DNA of 37,558 nt from UBA6987 sp045617825 (GTDB taxonomy: Bacteria; Bacillota; Clostridia; Lachnospirales; Lachnospiraceae), in contig JAZLJI010000084.1 of NCBI GenBank assembly GCA_045617825.1, positions 1-37,558 of the forward strand, written 5' to 3'. Of the stretch, positions 23,089 to 32,037 are shown piece by piece (the first letter of the stretch is position 1; every line of letters begins with the position of its first letter). Made by a program: the position numbers and the translations under genes. A model generated the notes under the pieces. That model ran no database searches and was not told where the DNA came from. It saw only the letters and a program-made list of their open reading frames with translations.

Positions 23089-26000
23089 ATGGGTAACGAG
23101 AAGAATGAGAAGATCCTGAGAGATAAGAACAGCCGTCAGGCCGCGCAGCAGCTGTCTGACGCGTTTCATGCGCTCCGGGAGGAATACCTGAAAAAGGTCG
23201 ATAAATTCTATGAAGACGAAAGGGCAGGCATCGTCGGGGGCCCGACGCGGGAGGAGATCGAGGAGCAGCTGTACGCGGACAGAAGAGAGGCCGTGGACGA
23301 CGCGATGCAGCTGCTGTACCGCTTCGGCGAGCCCGAGGAGGAAGAGCCCCAGGCCGAGCCGGCCGGAGATCCCCTTGCGGAAAAGCTGAGAGCCATCCAT
23401 GAAGATCGCGACGTCCGGATCGTGACCTTCCTCCGCGATCACAGCAGAAGACGGGCGGACCGCAACCTGGACGAGCTGAATGATATCATCACCTCGGCAG
23501 AGGATGAGGTACAGAAGGCCAGGGAGGAAGCCGAGGCCGAGCAAAAAGAGCAGGAGGAGCCGGTGCCTGCCATGCTGATCCCTCCCTCGGTAACGCCCGG
23601 ATCCGGGGAGGCGCGGGAGGAGATCCTTCCTCAGGGATATGAAGAGCCCGCCCCGGTGCCTGCACGGAGAGAAGAAAAGGCCGCCGAAGGGCAGGAAGAG
23701 GACCTGGAGGCTCCGGAGGTCTCATCGATCTTCCCGGTCCCCGTTTTCCGTACTCCCGAGCCGGAGGATGAGGAGGCCGTGCCTCCCCTGATGATCCACA
23801 GCGGCTATACGCCGCGGCCGAGGGAAGAGGAAAACGAGGATTTCTTCCTGCTGAAGGACGACGAGCCGGCGCGGGAGGAACCCAAGGAAGAGGCCCCGAA
23901 GCCGAAAAACATGATCGAGCAGCTGGAGGAGGAAATGGACCTCCTCGGCGTTCCGCGCTTTATCACGCCCAAGGCCCCCGAGGAAAAGGCGGAGGCGCCC
24001 GAAAAGAAGGAAGAAGACGCCGGGAACGAATTCTCGATCTTCGACCCCGAGAACCTGCGGGACGACGAGCCCCGGGCCCCTCAGCCGGAGCCCGAGGCGG
24101 CAAATGCTCCGCGCGAGGCCGACGGCTTTGAGGTGATCGGACACGAGGAAGCGGTCCATATCATAGAGGATTACGTGGCGGAGCAGAAGGAGCCCGACGC
24201 GGCGGCAGATTTCGTCGTGGTCGGTGACGAGGAGGCCGCGCAGCTCAGACAGGAAATGCAGGCCCAGGCACAGCCTCAGGCGGAGGCTCAGCCCCAGCCC
24301 GTTCAGCCTGCACAGCCCGCTCCGGAGGAGCTTGCCGCTGCCCGCGGGGCGGAGGCCGACGCCCGGGAGAAGACCGAAAGCGTCCGCCGGGCCATCGGAA
24401 AGCAGCTGGACGGCTATTTCGGTAAGTTCGAGGGCACCGGCCTGTCCAGACAGAGCTATATCTTCATCGACGGCCGGCCCGTGGGCGCGGTCATCGCGGA
24501 CTATGACGAAAAATACGACAGGAAGCTGGTGGCAGGCGATAAGCTCGCCCTGATCCCGGAGGCCATCCTTGCCGCGCAGCTGAGCGGGGCAAAGGTGACG
24601 TTTGCCCGGCTGAATGAAGAGGACGGCTCCTTCAGCCCGGAGAGCATCGAAGAGCTGCCCCTGACCGACGAATACAAGGCCGTCACGGCCGACCGGCAGC
24701 TGGCGGAGCCCTTTGCCGGAGCTGCCGCTTCGGATACGTTCAAGGCCGAGGACAAACGCACGCCCGAGCAGGCCGCGGCGGAGCAGGAGAAGATCAATGC
24801 CCTCCTTGCCCGGCTGTCTCTGGCGGAAAGCATCGGCCAGGTCAATAACGGCAGTCTCAGACTGAAGGCCGACCTGTTCCGCGACATCAAGCGGAGGACC
24901 GACCCGCAGACCGGCGAGCCGGAAACGAACCAGCAACTCACGCGGAGGATGGAGGAGAACATCCGGGCCAGCTTCAGCCGCTATGCCTTTACCTCTCACG
25001 CGCTCCTGCATCTGGTGGCGCAGGGAGAGGACGTGGAGAAGATCTTCGACCTCGAAAAGGGCCGGGATATCCGCGCCGAGGCCGGAAAAGCGATCTACGA
25101 TACGGTCAACGAAAAGCGGGTCGAGGACTTCGTCCGGATGAATCTGGAGGCGGCAGAGGCCACCTGCGATCTGCTGGATACGGAGCTCGGCAAGATCGAT
25201 TTCAACGACGGGAAGGCCCTGTTCAGCGCGAAGACCATGCATCTCATCAGCCTGGCGGATATGAACCACGATATCCTGCAGGAAAGAGACCACTTCAAGG
25301 ACACCGCCTATGCCGTGATCGCCAAGAAGAACGGCTGGGATCTTCAGACGCCCGAGGGAAAGAAGAAGGCCGTGGATTATTATCAGGCTCTGGGCGACCG
25401 GGTAAATGCCCTGGCGATGACCTCCGATATCCTGAAGGGCGAAAAGCGGGCGATCTGCTGCGCGCTCGGCCAGAGCGAAACGGAGTCCTTCGCGGACTTC
25501 GAGCTTCCGGATATCATCAAGAGCCAGTTCACGAGAAGTCTGATCAACCGCGCCCAGAAGAACGGCGAGCCGGTCTCCCAGGCCCTGAACAGCGGCAAGG
25601 TCATGGAGCTGGCGATCATTGAGAATTCGATCGAAAACAACGAAAACGACCCCGCCACTCTGGCGGTATATCAGCAGTTCGGCCGCGTGAGGACGAAGGA
25701 GGAGATGACCGCCTTCGCGAACAGGGCGATCTCCGGCGAGCTGCGGGACGCCTACCGCTTCAGCGCGGTCAGGGAGGGTGACGCGTACAAGCTGAAGATC
25801 AGTGAAAGCGCCCCGGGACGTTCCGACAGGAGCGATCACGCCGAGAAGGACGAGGCCTTCTACACCTCCGCCTTCCGGGCTCCCGATAACAGCCGCTTTG
25901 CCGGGAACGGCGATGACGCGAGAAAGCTGGATCGGGCGATCCACAAGGCATTTTCCGAGACCCTTCACCTGTCCGTCGGGATCAACGATCAGGGCCGGCT

Positions 26001-28047
26001 GTTCTATGCCGACGCGCAGAATCACCTTGTCCCGCTGGAGCTGGGCGGCGGCGCCGACGTGCAGGCCCGTGCCCGCCTGCGCGAGCTGGCCGTCTCCAAC
26101 CGGCTTTTCGCCGTCCCCGAGCATGAGACGGCGCCGGTCCAGCTGACCTTTGACCGCGGCCGGAACGGCGAATGGAAGGCCGGCGCGGCGGATATGCTGG
26201 ACGCTCCCGCGGCACCGGTCCGGTACGGCTTCTTCAGCCGGATCGGAAGCGCGCTGCGGATCGGGCAGAGCGTGAACCGCCGGAAGGAATACGAAAAGGA
26301 GGCTGCCCGCGCGAGCCTGCAGCCGTCCATCCGGGAGATCAAGGCCCGTCGCGCCGAGACCGTAAGCGTCGAGGCCATCGGCAGGAAGCGCGAGGAGGCG
26401 GCAAAGGCAAAGCGTGAGGAGACCTCCCGGCGGATGAAGACCCTCACGGGCGAGCTGAACGCCGGGATCCAAAGCCTGAAGGACGTCTACGGCTCTCACC
26501 CCGTTTTCCGGGAGGAGTTCGAAAAGAGCGGCAGATACACGAAGGAGCAGTTTGCCGCGCTGAAGGTCCCGGATATCAAGCTTTCCACCGAGGATCTGTA
26601 CTATCATAAGGATCAGAACGGAAGAGCCGTCTTCGGCGACAAGGACTTCATCTGCTTCTCCATGATGGCGGCCTCGTCTCCCGAGATCTCCGGGCAGATG
26701 CGGAAGGGCGGAGAGGACAGCGACTATATTAACCCCGAGATCGTATCGGATGCCATGTCCACCATGTATCTGAACGATTTCATGAATGAAAAGGACGCCG
26801 AGAACGGCCGCTTCATTCCCCGGCAGAACATCGGCCGCTATATCGAGAATACGGTCGCTCCCGCAAGGGACAAGGCCGCGGAGGCCATCAAGGACTATCA
26901 GAACGGCAGCAATGAGAAGCTGGCCGGGCTGATCGCGAACGGCCTTGCCTTCTACAGCCGCACGATGGTCTGGGATCCCGACAGCGTTCCCTTTAATGCC
27001 GTCAAGTCTTACTTCGACATGGTCCCGAGGCTCCTGGAGAGCGATCCCGCGCTGGCCGATGCCGTGGACCGGAAGGCAGAGCAGCTGCGCGACAATGCCC
27101 GGAAGGGTCTGGAGAACGTCCGCAGTGAAAGAGAAAAATTCAACGCCGCCAATTCCTCCTACATGAAGAGCGTGGAGAAGGAGCTCAAGCTGATGAACAA
27201 GGCGGCCTCCGACCTTGCCGGCGATCCGGCCAGAGCGGAGGAGTACCGCCGCGCCTGCGAAAACGCCCACGACTTCTTCTACAAGGACAATCCTCACTAT
27301 GAGGAAATGCGGGAGAAGAAGGCGCTTTTCCTGGGTATGGAGAAATACCACGAGGCCAACGCGGGATTTTCCGTGAAGGCGGCGATCAAGCGGATCGAGA
27401 CCAATAAGGAGGTCACCGGCATCATCGAAACCGCCAAGACCTCTCTGGCGGATCTGACCGCTGTGGCCCAGGGCGAAAAGAAGGTGATCTACGGCGGGCA
27501 GGAGCCTGTGGCCCGCGCCATTTTCCGGGCGGAGCTGCTGAAATACTGCGAGAAGGCAAATGCCGAAAAGGGACAGCAGAAGGGCAGCGAGATCTACGGC
27601 GCCAGCAAGGAGATCGCCGCGCTGTACGACCGCAAGCAGGAGCCGATCCGCCGGACCTACGATGAAAAGCTGGCCCATGAGGACGACGCGAACGCGCTGA
27701 AGCACTGCAGCACCGGCGCTTATCTGGGCGCCCTGTTCAACGGCACGGCGAAGATGAATACCTTCTCCCCCATTACGGATATCCTTCTCGATCCCGGCAA
27801 GGGCTCGGGCCATCTGGACAAGATCTACGACCTTCTGGTCCCCGATAATAAGAAATTCGCGGACATGGACGCGAAGGTGCTGCTGGAGAGAGTGAAGAAG
27901 TTCCCGGAGGTGATCGGAACGAATCTCCGGAAGCTGGCCGAGGAAAAGCAGCGCCAGCCCATGGCCTCCATGTTCCGCGCCGAGGAAAGGGACGAGGTCA
28001 GGCTGGAGAACGCGAAAAAAGAAGCTGTGCAGAAGGGTCTCGGCTGA
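23089..28047 (+). CDS. 1652-residue unrecognised cytosolic protein
   Basis: TTAAGGAGGAACCGTC precedes the ATG. No signal peptide or membrane segment is seen. Residues 1-170 are charged helices, and about 170-425 are Glu/Pro/Ala-rich and probably disordered, with a short imperfect repeat (DGFEVIGHEEA near 345 and ADFVVVGDEEA near 371). A compact alpha/beta stretch follows (about 430-525, SYIFIDGRPVGAVIADYDEK), then long helical regions (about 560-900, 1080-1150 and 1170-1620) with patches such as SRIGSALRIG and EDLYYHKDQNG. The tail is Lys/Glu-rich. I recognise no catalytic motif. It ends 18 bp before the NRPS start and so is probably cotranscribed with it. A scaffold, structural or effector-like role is possible, but nothing in the sequence decides it. 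Confidence 0.85.
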   Translation: MGNEKNEKILRDKNSRQAAQQLSDAFHALREEYLKKVDKFYEDERAGIVGGPTREEIEEQLYADRREAVDDAMQLLYRFGEPEEEEPQAEPAGDPLAEKLRAIHEDRDVRIVTFLRDHSRRRADRNLDELNDIITSAEDEVQKAREEAEAEQKEQEEPVPAMLIPPSVTPGSGEAREEILPQGYEEPAPVPARREEKAAEGQEEDLEAPEVSSIFPVPVFRTPEPEDEEAVPPLMIHSGYTPRPREEENEDFFLLKDDEPAREEPKEEAPKPKNMIEQLEEEMDLLGVPRFITPKAPEEKAEAPEKKEEDAGNEFSIFDPENLRDDEPRAPQPEPEAANAPREADGFEVIGHEEAVHIIEDYVAEQKEPDAAADFVVVGDEEAAQLRQEMQAQAQPQAEAQPQPVQPAQPAPEELAAARGAEADAREKTESVRRAIGKQLDGYFGKFEGTGLSRQSYIFIDGRPVGAVIADYDEKYDRKLVAGDKLALIPEAILAAQLSGAKVTFARLNEEDGSFSPESIEELPLTDEYKAVTADRQLAEPFAGAAASDTFKAEDKRTPEQAAAEQEKINALLARLSLAESIGQVNNGSLRLKADLFRDIKRRTDPQTGEPETNQQLTRRMEENIRASFSRYAFTSHALLHLVAQGEDVEKIFDLEKGRDIRAEAGKAIYDTVNEKRVEDFVRMNLEAAEATCDLLDTELGKIDFNDGKALFSAKTMHLISLADMNHDILQERDHFKDTAYAVIAKKNGWDLQTPEGKKKAVDYYQALGDRVNALAMTSDILKGEKRAICCALGQSETESFADFELPDIIKSQFTRSLINRAQKNGEPVSQALNSGKVMELAIIENSIENNENDPATLAVYQQFGRVRTKEEMTAFANRAISGELRDAYRFSAVREGDAYKLKISESAPGRSDRSDHAEKDEAFYTSAFRAPDNSRFAGNGDDARKLDRAIHKAFSETLHLSVGINDQGRLFYADAQNHLVPLELGGGADVQARARLRELAVSNRLFAVPEHETAPVQLTFDRGRNGEWKAGAADMLDAPAAPVRYGFFSRIGSALRIGQSVNRRKEYEKEAARASLQPSIREIKARRAETVSVEAIGRKREEAAKAKREETSRRMKTLTGELNAGIQSLKDVYGSHPVFREEFEKSGRYTKEQFAALKVPDIKLSTEDLYYHKDQNGRAVFGDKDFICFSMMAASSPEISGQMRKGGEDSDYINPEIVSDAMSTMYLNDFMNEKDAENGRFIPRQNIGRYIENTVAPARDKAAEAIKDYQNGSNEKLAGLIANGLAFYSRTMVWDPDSVPFNAVKSYFDMVPRLLESDPALADAVDRKAEQLRDNARKGLENVRSEREKFNAANSSYMKSVEKELKLMNKAASDLAGDPARAEEYRRACENAHDFFYKDNPHYEEMREKKALFLGMEKYHEANAGFSVKAAIKRIETNKEVTGIIETAKTSLADLTAVAQGEKKVIYGGQEPVARAIFRAELLKYCEKANAEKGQQKGSEIYGASKEIAALYDRKQEPIRRTYDEKLAHEDDANALKHCSTGAYLGALFNGTAKMNTFSPITDILLDPGKGSGHLDKIYDLLVPDNKKFADMDAKVLLERVKKFPEVIGTNLRKLAEEKQRQPMASMFRAEERDEVRLENAKKEAVQKGLG

Positions 28048-28065
28048 TCGTTTACAAAGGATGAT

Positions 28066-31000
28066 ATGGCTGTGAATTATATTGACCTGTTTGAAGAAGC
28101 GGCAAAATGCTACGCTTCCCGGATCGCGATGGTAGACGGTGAAGGTGCGCATTCCGTCACCTACGCGGAGCTGGACCGCCTTTCCTCTCTGACCGCGGGA
28201 AAGCTCCGCAGTCTGGGCCTCGGCAAGGGGGACTTCATCCCCGTCTGCATGGGCCGCCGTCTGGAATACTTTGTCGCGTATCTCGGTGTTCTCAAGGCCG
28301 GCGCCGTGGTGGTCCCTCTCGTTCCGGATTACCCGGAGGAACGCATCTCATACATCCGCAGCCACTGCGAGGCCCGTCTGATGATCACCGAGGACTTCAT
28401 GCAGGACATTGAGCGGTACGAGCCCGTCTGCGAGCCCGCGGACGGGAAGGACGGCGCTTTCCTGATCTATACCTCCGGCTCCACGGGAGAGCCCAAGGGC
28501 ATCCTGCATTCCATGGGCGACATGACCCGCGCGGCAAAGCGCGGCATGGTGTATTTCGCGGAGATGGACCGGATCGTTCTGGCGTCCGTAGCGCTGTTCT
28601 CCTTTATCGTCCACAACGTGGAATTCATCACGCCCTTTCTTCTGGGCGCCACCGTGCATATCGTCCCGGACGAGATCCGCAGGTCCGCGGTGAAGCTGGA
28701 GGATTACTTCAACCGTTTCTCGGTCAACTTCTCCTTCATTTCCCCGCAGATGATGCGCTTCTTCCATCTGGACCGGGTGCCTTCCCTGACGACCGTAATG
28801 ATGGCCGGGGAGCGGGTCTCGAACGTCTATTCCGAGCGCGTCCGCATCTATAACGGCTACGGTATGTCCGAGACCTCCCACGCCGTCTGGCTCCCGTTAG
28901 ACCGCGCCTATGCCAACAGCCCCGTGGGCTACCCCATGCCGGGCATCGAGATCCGCATCTGCGACGAGAACGGGAAGATCCTCCCCGACGGGCAGGAGGG
29001 CGAGACCTGGATCTGCGGTGAATTCGACTGCCAATACTTCAAGGATCCGAAGCGCACCGCCGCGACGATGATCCCCCTGGGCGACGGCAGAACGGGCGTC
29101 CGCACCGGAGATATCTGCTATAAGGATGAAAAGGGCCGCCTCGTTTACGTGAGCCGCAAGGACTGGATGGTCAAGATCAACGGTCAGCGCGTGGAGACCA
29201 TGGAGATCGAAAGCCTGATGATGCACATGCCCGAGATCCGCACGGCGGCCGTCAAGGCCTTCGAGGACGCGGACGGACAGACCTACATCGCCGCCTATTA
29301 CGACCTGTTCAGCCCGGTCGCCGGGGAAACGGTCCGCGCGCGGCTGCGGGAGAAGCTGCCCGAATACATGATCCCGCGCTTTTTCGTGGAGCTCGCGGAG
29401 CTGCCGAAGAATCCGAACGGAAAGCTGGACCGCAGGAGCCTGGCCGCGCCGGATGCCGAGCGGTACAAATCCGCCTACGCCGCGCCGGAAAATGAGACGC
29501 AGGCAGCCCTTTGCCGCGCCTTCTCCGAGGTCCTTCACTGCGGCAGGATCGGCATCGACGACGATTTCTTTGCCCTGGGCGGAGATTCCATCAAGGTGCT
29601 GCAGCTGATGGAGGCGGGTGCTCCCATCCAGGGCCCGGCGCAGGTATTTTCGGGCCGGACGCCCCGCGGCATCGCGGCGCTCTGCACGGGCGAAGAGCGG
29701 GAGAGCATCCCGCATCTGGACCCCCTGCCCAAGGTCACGCCTCTTTCCGATCCCCAGCGCGGGGTGTATCTGGAATGCATCGCCGACCCGGGGTCCGTCA
29801 AATACAACATTCCCATCTGCCTGGAGCTTCCCGCGGGAACGGATCCGGACAGATTTCTTTCTGCTGCGCGCAGGGTCATTGCCGCCCGTCCGGTGCTCGG
29901 CACCACGGTCGGGCTGCGGGACGGCGTGCCCTCCATGATCCTGCATGAGCGGGAGATCCCCGTGGAGGAAAAGACTGTCCCGGACCTTTCCGCCGAATGC
30001 GCGGCCTTCGTGAGGCCCTTCGATCTGGAAAAGGGACCGCTCTGCCGCTTCGAGCTCTGCCGCAGCGAGGACGGTCTCGCCTTCCTTTTCGACGTGCATC
30101 ATATCATTTTCGACGGCACCTCCTCCGAGCGCTTCATCGCCGATATCGCCCTTGCGTACGAGGGCGGCGAGATCCTGCCCGAGGAACGGAATCTCTTCGA
30201 TTATGCCCATGCCGAGGCAAAGGGCGGCGCTGAAGCCGCGGGGCGCGCGAAGGCATTTTTCGACAGGCTGCTTGCCGGCGCCGATCCCGACTGCGCGCCG
30301 ATCCCGGACGCCGTGACGGCGGACGCTCCCGACACTGCCGGCCGCTTCCGCACCGGTACGGACCGCAAATTCAGCAAGGGTGAGATCGAACGCTTTGTGC
30401 GTGCCCGCGGCATCTCCGAAAATACGCTCTTCCTCGGGGCATTTGCCTACGCGCTCGCCTGCTTCAACGGCTCGCGGGCTTCCTGCTTCTGCACGGCGTA
30501 CCACGGCAGAAAGGATCCGGCGCTTTCCGGAGCCCTCGGCATGTTCGTCAGAACGCTGCCGCTGGCCTTCCGCTTCGATGAGGACATCCGTACGGAGGAC
30601 TATCTTCCCGCGGTGCAGGAGACGCTCTCCGGGGCCATCGACAACTCCGACGTCTCCTTCGCCGAGCTTGCCGCCGAGTACGGCATCGGCAGCGACGTGG
30701 TTTTCATTTACCAGGGAGAGATCGCTGCCGGTGCCGCTCTCGCGGACGGGCACATCCGCGTGCGTCCGCTCGAGACCCGGAACATTCAGACAAAGCTGGA
30801 CTTCATGCTCTTCACCGGGGATGCCGGCTATGAGCTGCTGGCGCATTACGACCGCGCTCTCTACACCGAGGGGCTGGTCCGCAGTCTGGCAAATCTGTTC
30901 CTGAATACGGTGGCGGGCATGCTGCAGGCGGAAAAGCTATCCGCCATCGCACTCACGGACGCGGACGACCGGGAGCGTCTGGACGGTTTCAACCGCACGG

Positions 31001-32037
31001 AGTACCCCTATGATACCGAAAAGACCGTGCCCCTCCTGTTCCGTGAACAGGCCAGACGCACGCCGGGCAATATCTGCGTCGCCGCCGGTGCAGTGCGCCT
31101 GACCTACCGCGAGACCGACGAGCTGACTGACCGGATCGCCGCGTACCTTCTGCGGCGCGGCTTCGGCCCCGGAAAGATCGCGGCCGTGCTGATCCCCCGC
31201 GGCATAGGCATGGTGACGCTGTCTCTGGCCGTGCTCAAGGCGGGCGGCGCGTATCTGCCCCTGGACCCGTCCTATCCTCCCGAGCGCCTGAACCTGATGG
31301 CGGAAGACGCCGGAGCCTCGTTCCTGATCGCTGCGCCGGAATACCGTGACACGATCGGCGCCTCATTTACCGGCACGCGGATCCTCACGGAGGAGCTGGA
31401 AAGCCTGCCCGAGAGCCGGGAAGCTTTGCCCTGCGCGAAGCCGGAGGATCCCTTCGTCATGCTCTATACCTCCGGTTCCACCGGAAAGCCCAAGGGCGTG
31501 GTCTTCCGTCATGCCAACGTCATGGTCACCGCCGAATGGGTCAGAAGGTACTATGACATCGACGAAAACTCCCGCGTGAGCGCCTACGCCAGCTACGGCT
31601 TTGACGCGCATGCCTTTGAAATCTATCCCGCTCTGATCGCGGGCGCGCAGCTGCACGTGATCACGGATGACATCCGGCTGGATCTTATCGCCCTGAGGGC
31701 GTATTTCAACGATAACGGCATCACTCATGCCGTCATGACCACCCAGGTCGGCCGTCAGTTCGCGCTCCTGGGCGGACTCACGACCCTGCGGCATCTCTCC
31801 GTGGCCGGCGAGAAGCTGCCGCCGGTCGATCCCCCTGCGGACTTTGCGCTGTACAATCTCTATGGCCCCACCGAGGGCTCGGTCGTGACCAGCGGACTGC
31901 GTATCGAGAAGAAATACCGCGACGTGCCCATCGGCCGTCCGGTGGACAATCTCAAGGCCTATATCGTAACCCCGGACGGAAGACTTCTTCCCCCCCCGGC
32001 GGCACAGGCGGGCTGTGGATCGCCGGCCCTCACGTGA
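28066..32037 (+). CDS. NRPS, first part: A1-T1-C1-A2 (A2 broken by frameshift)
   Basis: This 1323-residue reading frame starts a trimodular nonribosomal peptide synthetase. A1 (1-465): YTSGSTGEPKG near 135-145, YGMSET at 265-270, RTGD at 346-349, A10 Lys453. The residue aligned with the amino-group-binding Asp235 of GrsA is Ile181, so A1 may load a non-amino carboxylic acid. T1: FFALGGDS with phosphopantetheine Ser508. C1 (about 550-960): intact HHIIFDG (678-684). A2 (from about 970): YTSGSTGKPKG, FDAHAF with Asp1180, YGPTE near 1266. The frame then leaves the A-domain sequence at a C8 run and stops 12 codons later. AAAGGAT precedes the start; the large unknown gene is 18 bp upstream. Without the frameshift it fuses to the next frame. 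Confidence 0.93.
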   Translation: MAVNYIDLFEEAAKCYASRIAMVDGEGAHSVTYAELDRLSSLTAGKLRSLGLGKGDFIPVCMGRRLEYFVAYLGVLKAGAVVVPLVPDYPEERISYIRSHCEARLMITEDFMQDIERYEPVCEPADGKDGAFLIYTSGSTGEPKGILHSMGDMTRAAKRGMVYFAEMDRIVLASVALFSFIVHNVEFITPFLLGATVHIVPDEIRRSAVKLEDYFNRFSVNFSFISPQMMRFFHLDRVPSLTTVMMAGERVSNVYSERVRIYNGYGMSETSHAVWLPLDRAYANSPVGYPMPGIEIRICDENGKILPDGQEGETWICGEFDCQYFKDPKRTAATMIPLGDGRTGVRTGDICYKDEKGRLVYVSRKDWMVKINGQRVETMEIESLMMHMPEIRTAAVKAFEDADGQTYIAAYYDLFSPVAGETVRARLREKLPEYMIPRFFVELAELPKNPNGKLDRRSLAAPDAERYKSAYAAPENETQAALCRAFSEVLHCGRIGIDDDFFALGGDSIKVLQLMEAGAPIQGPAQVFSGRTPRGIAALCTGEERESIPHLDPLPKVTPLSDPQRGVYLECIADPGSVKYNIPICLELPAGTDPDRFLSAARRVIAARPVLGTTVGLRDGVPSMILHEREIPVEEKTVPDLSAECAAFVRPFDLEKGPLCRFELCRSEDGLAFLFDVHHIIFDGTSSERFIADIALAYEGGEILPEERNLFDYAHAEAKGGAEAAGRAKAFFDRLLAGADPDCAPIPDAVTADAPDTAGRFRTGTDRKFSKGEIERFVRARGISENTLFLGAFAYALACFNGSRASCFCTAYHGRKDPALSGALGMFVRTLPLAFRFDEDIRTEDYLPAVQETLSGAIDNSDVSFAELAAEYGIGSDVVFIYQGEIAAGAALADGHIRVRPLETRNIQTKLDFMLFTGDAGYELLAHYDRALYTEGLVRSLANLFLNTVAGMLQAEKLSAIALTDADDRERLDGFNRTEYPYDTEKTVPLLFREQARRTPGNICVAAGAVRLTYRETDELTDRIAAYLLRRGFGPGKIAAVLIPRGIGMVTLSLAVLKAGGAYLPLDPSYPPERLNLMAEDAGASFLIAAPEYRDTIGASFTGTRILTEELESLPESREALPCAKPEDPFVMLYTSGSTGKPKGVVFRHANVMVTAEWVRRYYDIDENSRVSAYASYGFDAHAFEIYPALIAGAQLHVITDDIRLDLIALRAYFNDNGITHAVMTTQVGRQFALLGGLTTLRHLSVAGEKLPPVDPPADFALYNLYGPTEGSVVTSGLRIEKKYRDVPIGRPVDNLKAYIVTPDGRLLPPPAAQAGCGSPALT
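31990..31997 (+). other. Poly-C tract at the NRPS frameshift
   Basis: Eight consecutive C lie between the A5 and A6 motifs of adenylation domain 2. With eight, translation runs LLPPPAAQAGCGSPALT and stops. With nine (or six), the frame continues as GGTGGLWIAGPHVTNGYHGR, the expected A6 region, straight into the downstream frame. The tract may be a sequencing or assembly error, a fixed mutation, or a slippage site for phase variation or transcriptional frameshifting. Confidence 0.9.

Noticed and set aside
23722..28152. A 1476-codon open frame antisense to the giant protein, and long antisense frames over the NRPS and proline genes
   Set aside because: High GC makes stop codons rare in the mirrored frame. 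The sense frames have recognisable domains or strong ribosome sites; the antisense translations are Leu/Gly/Arg/His-rich with no motif.
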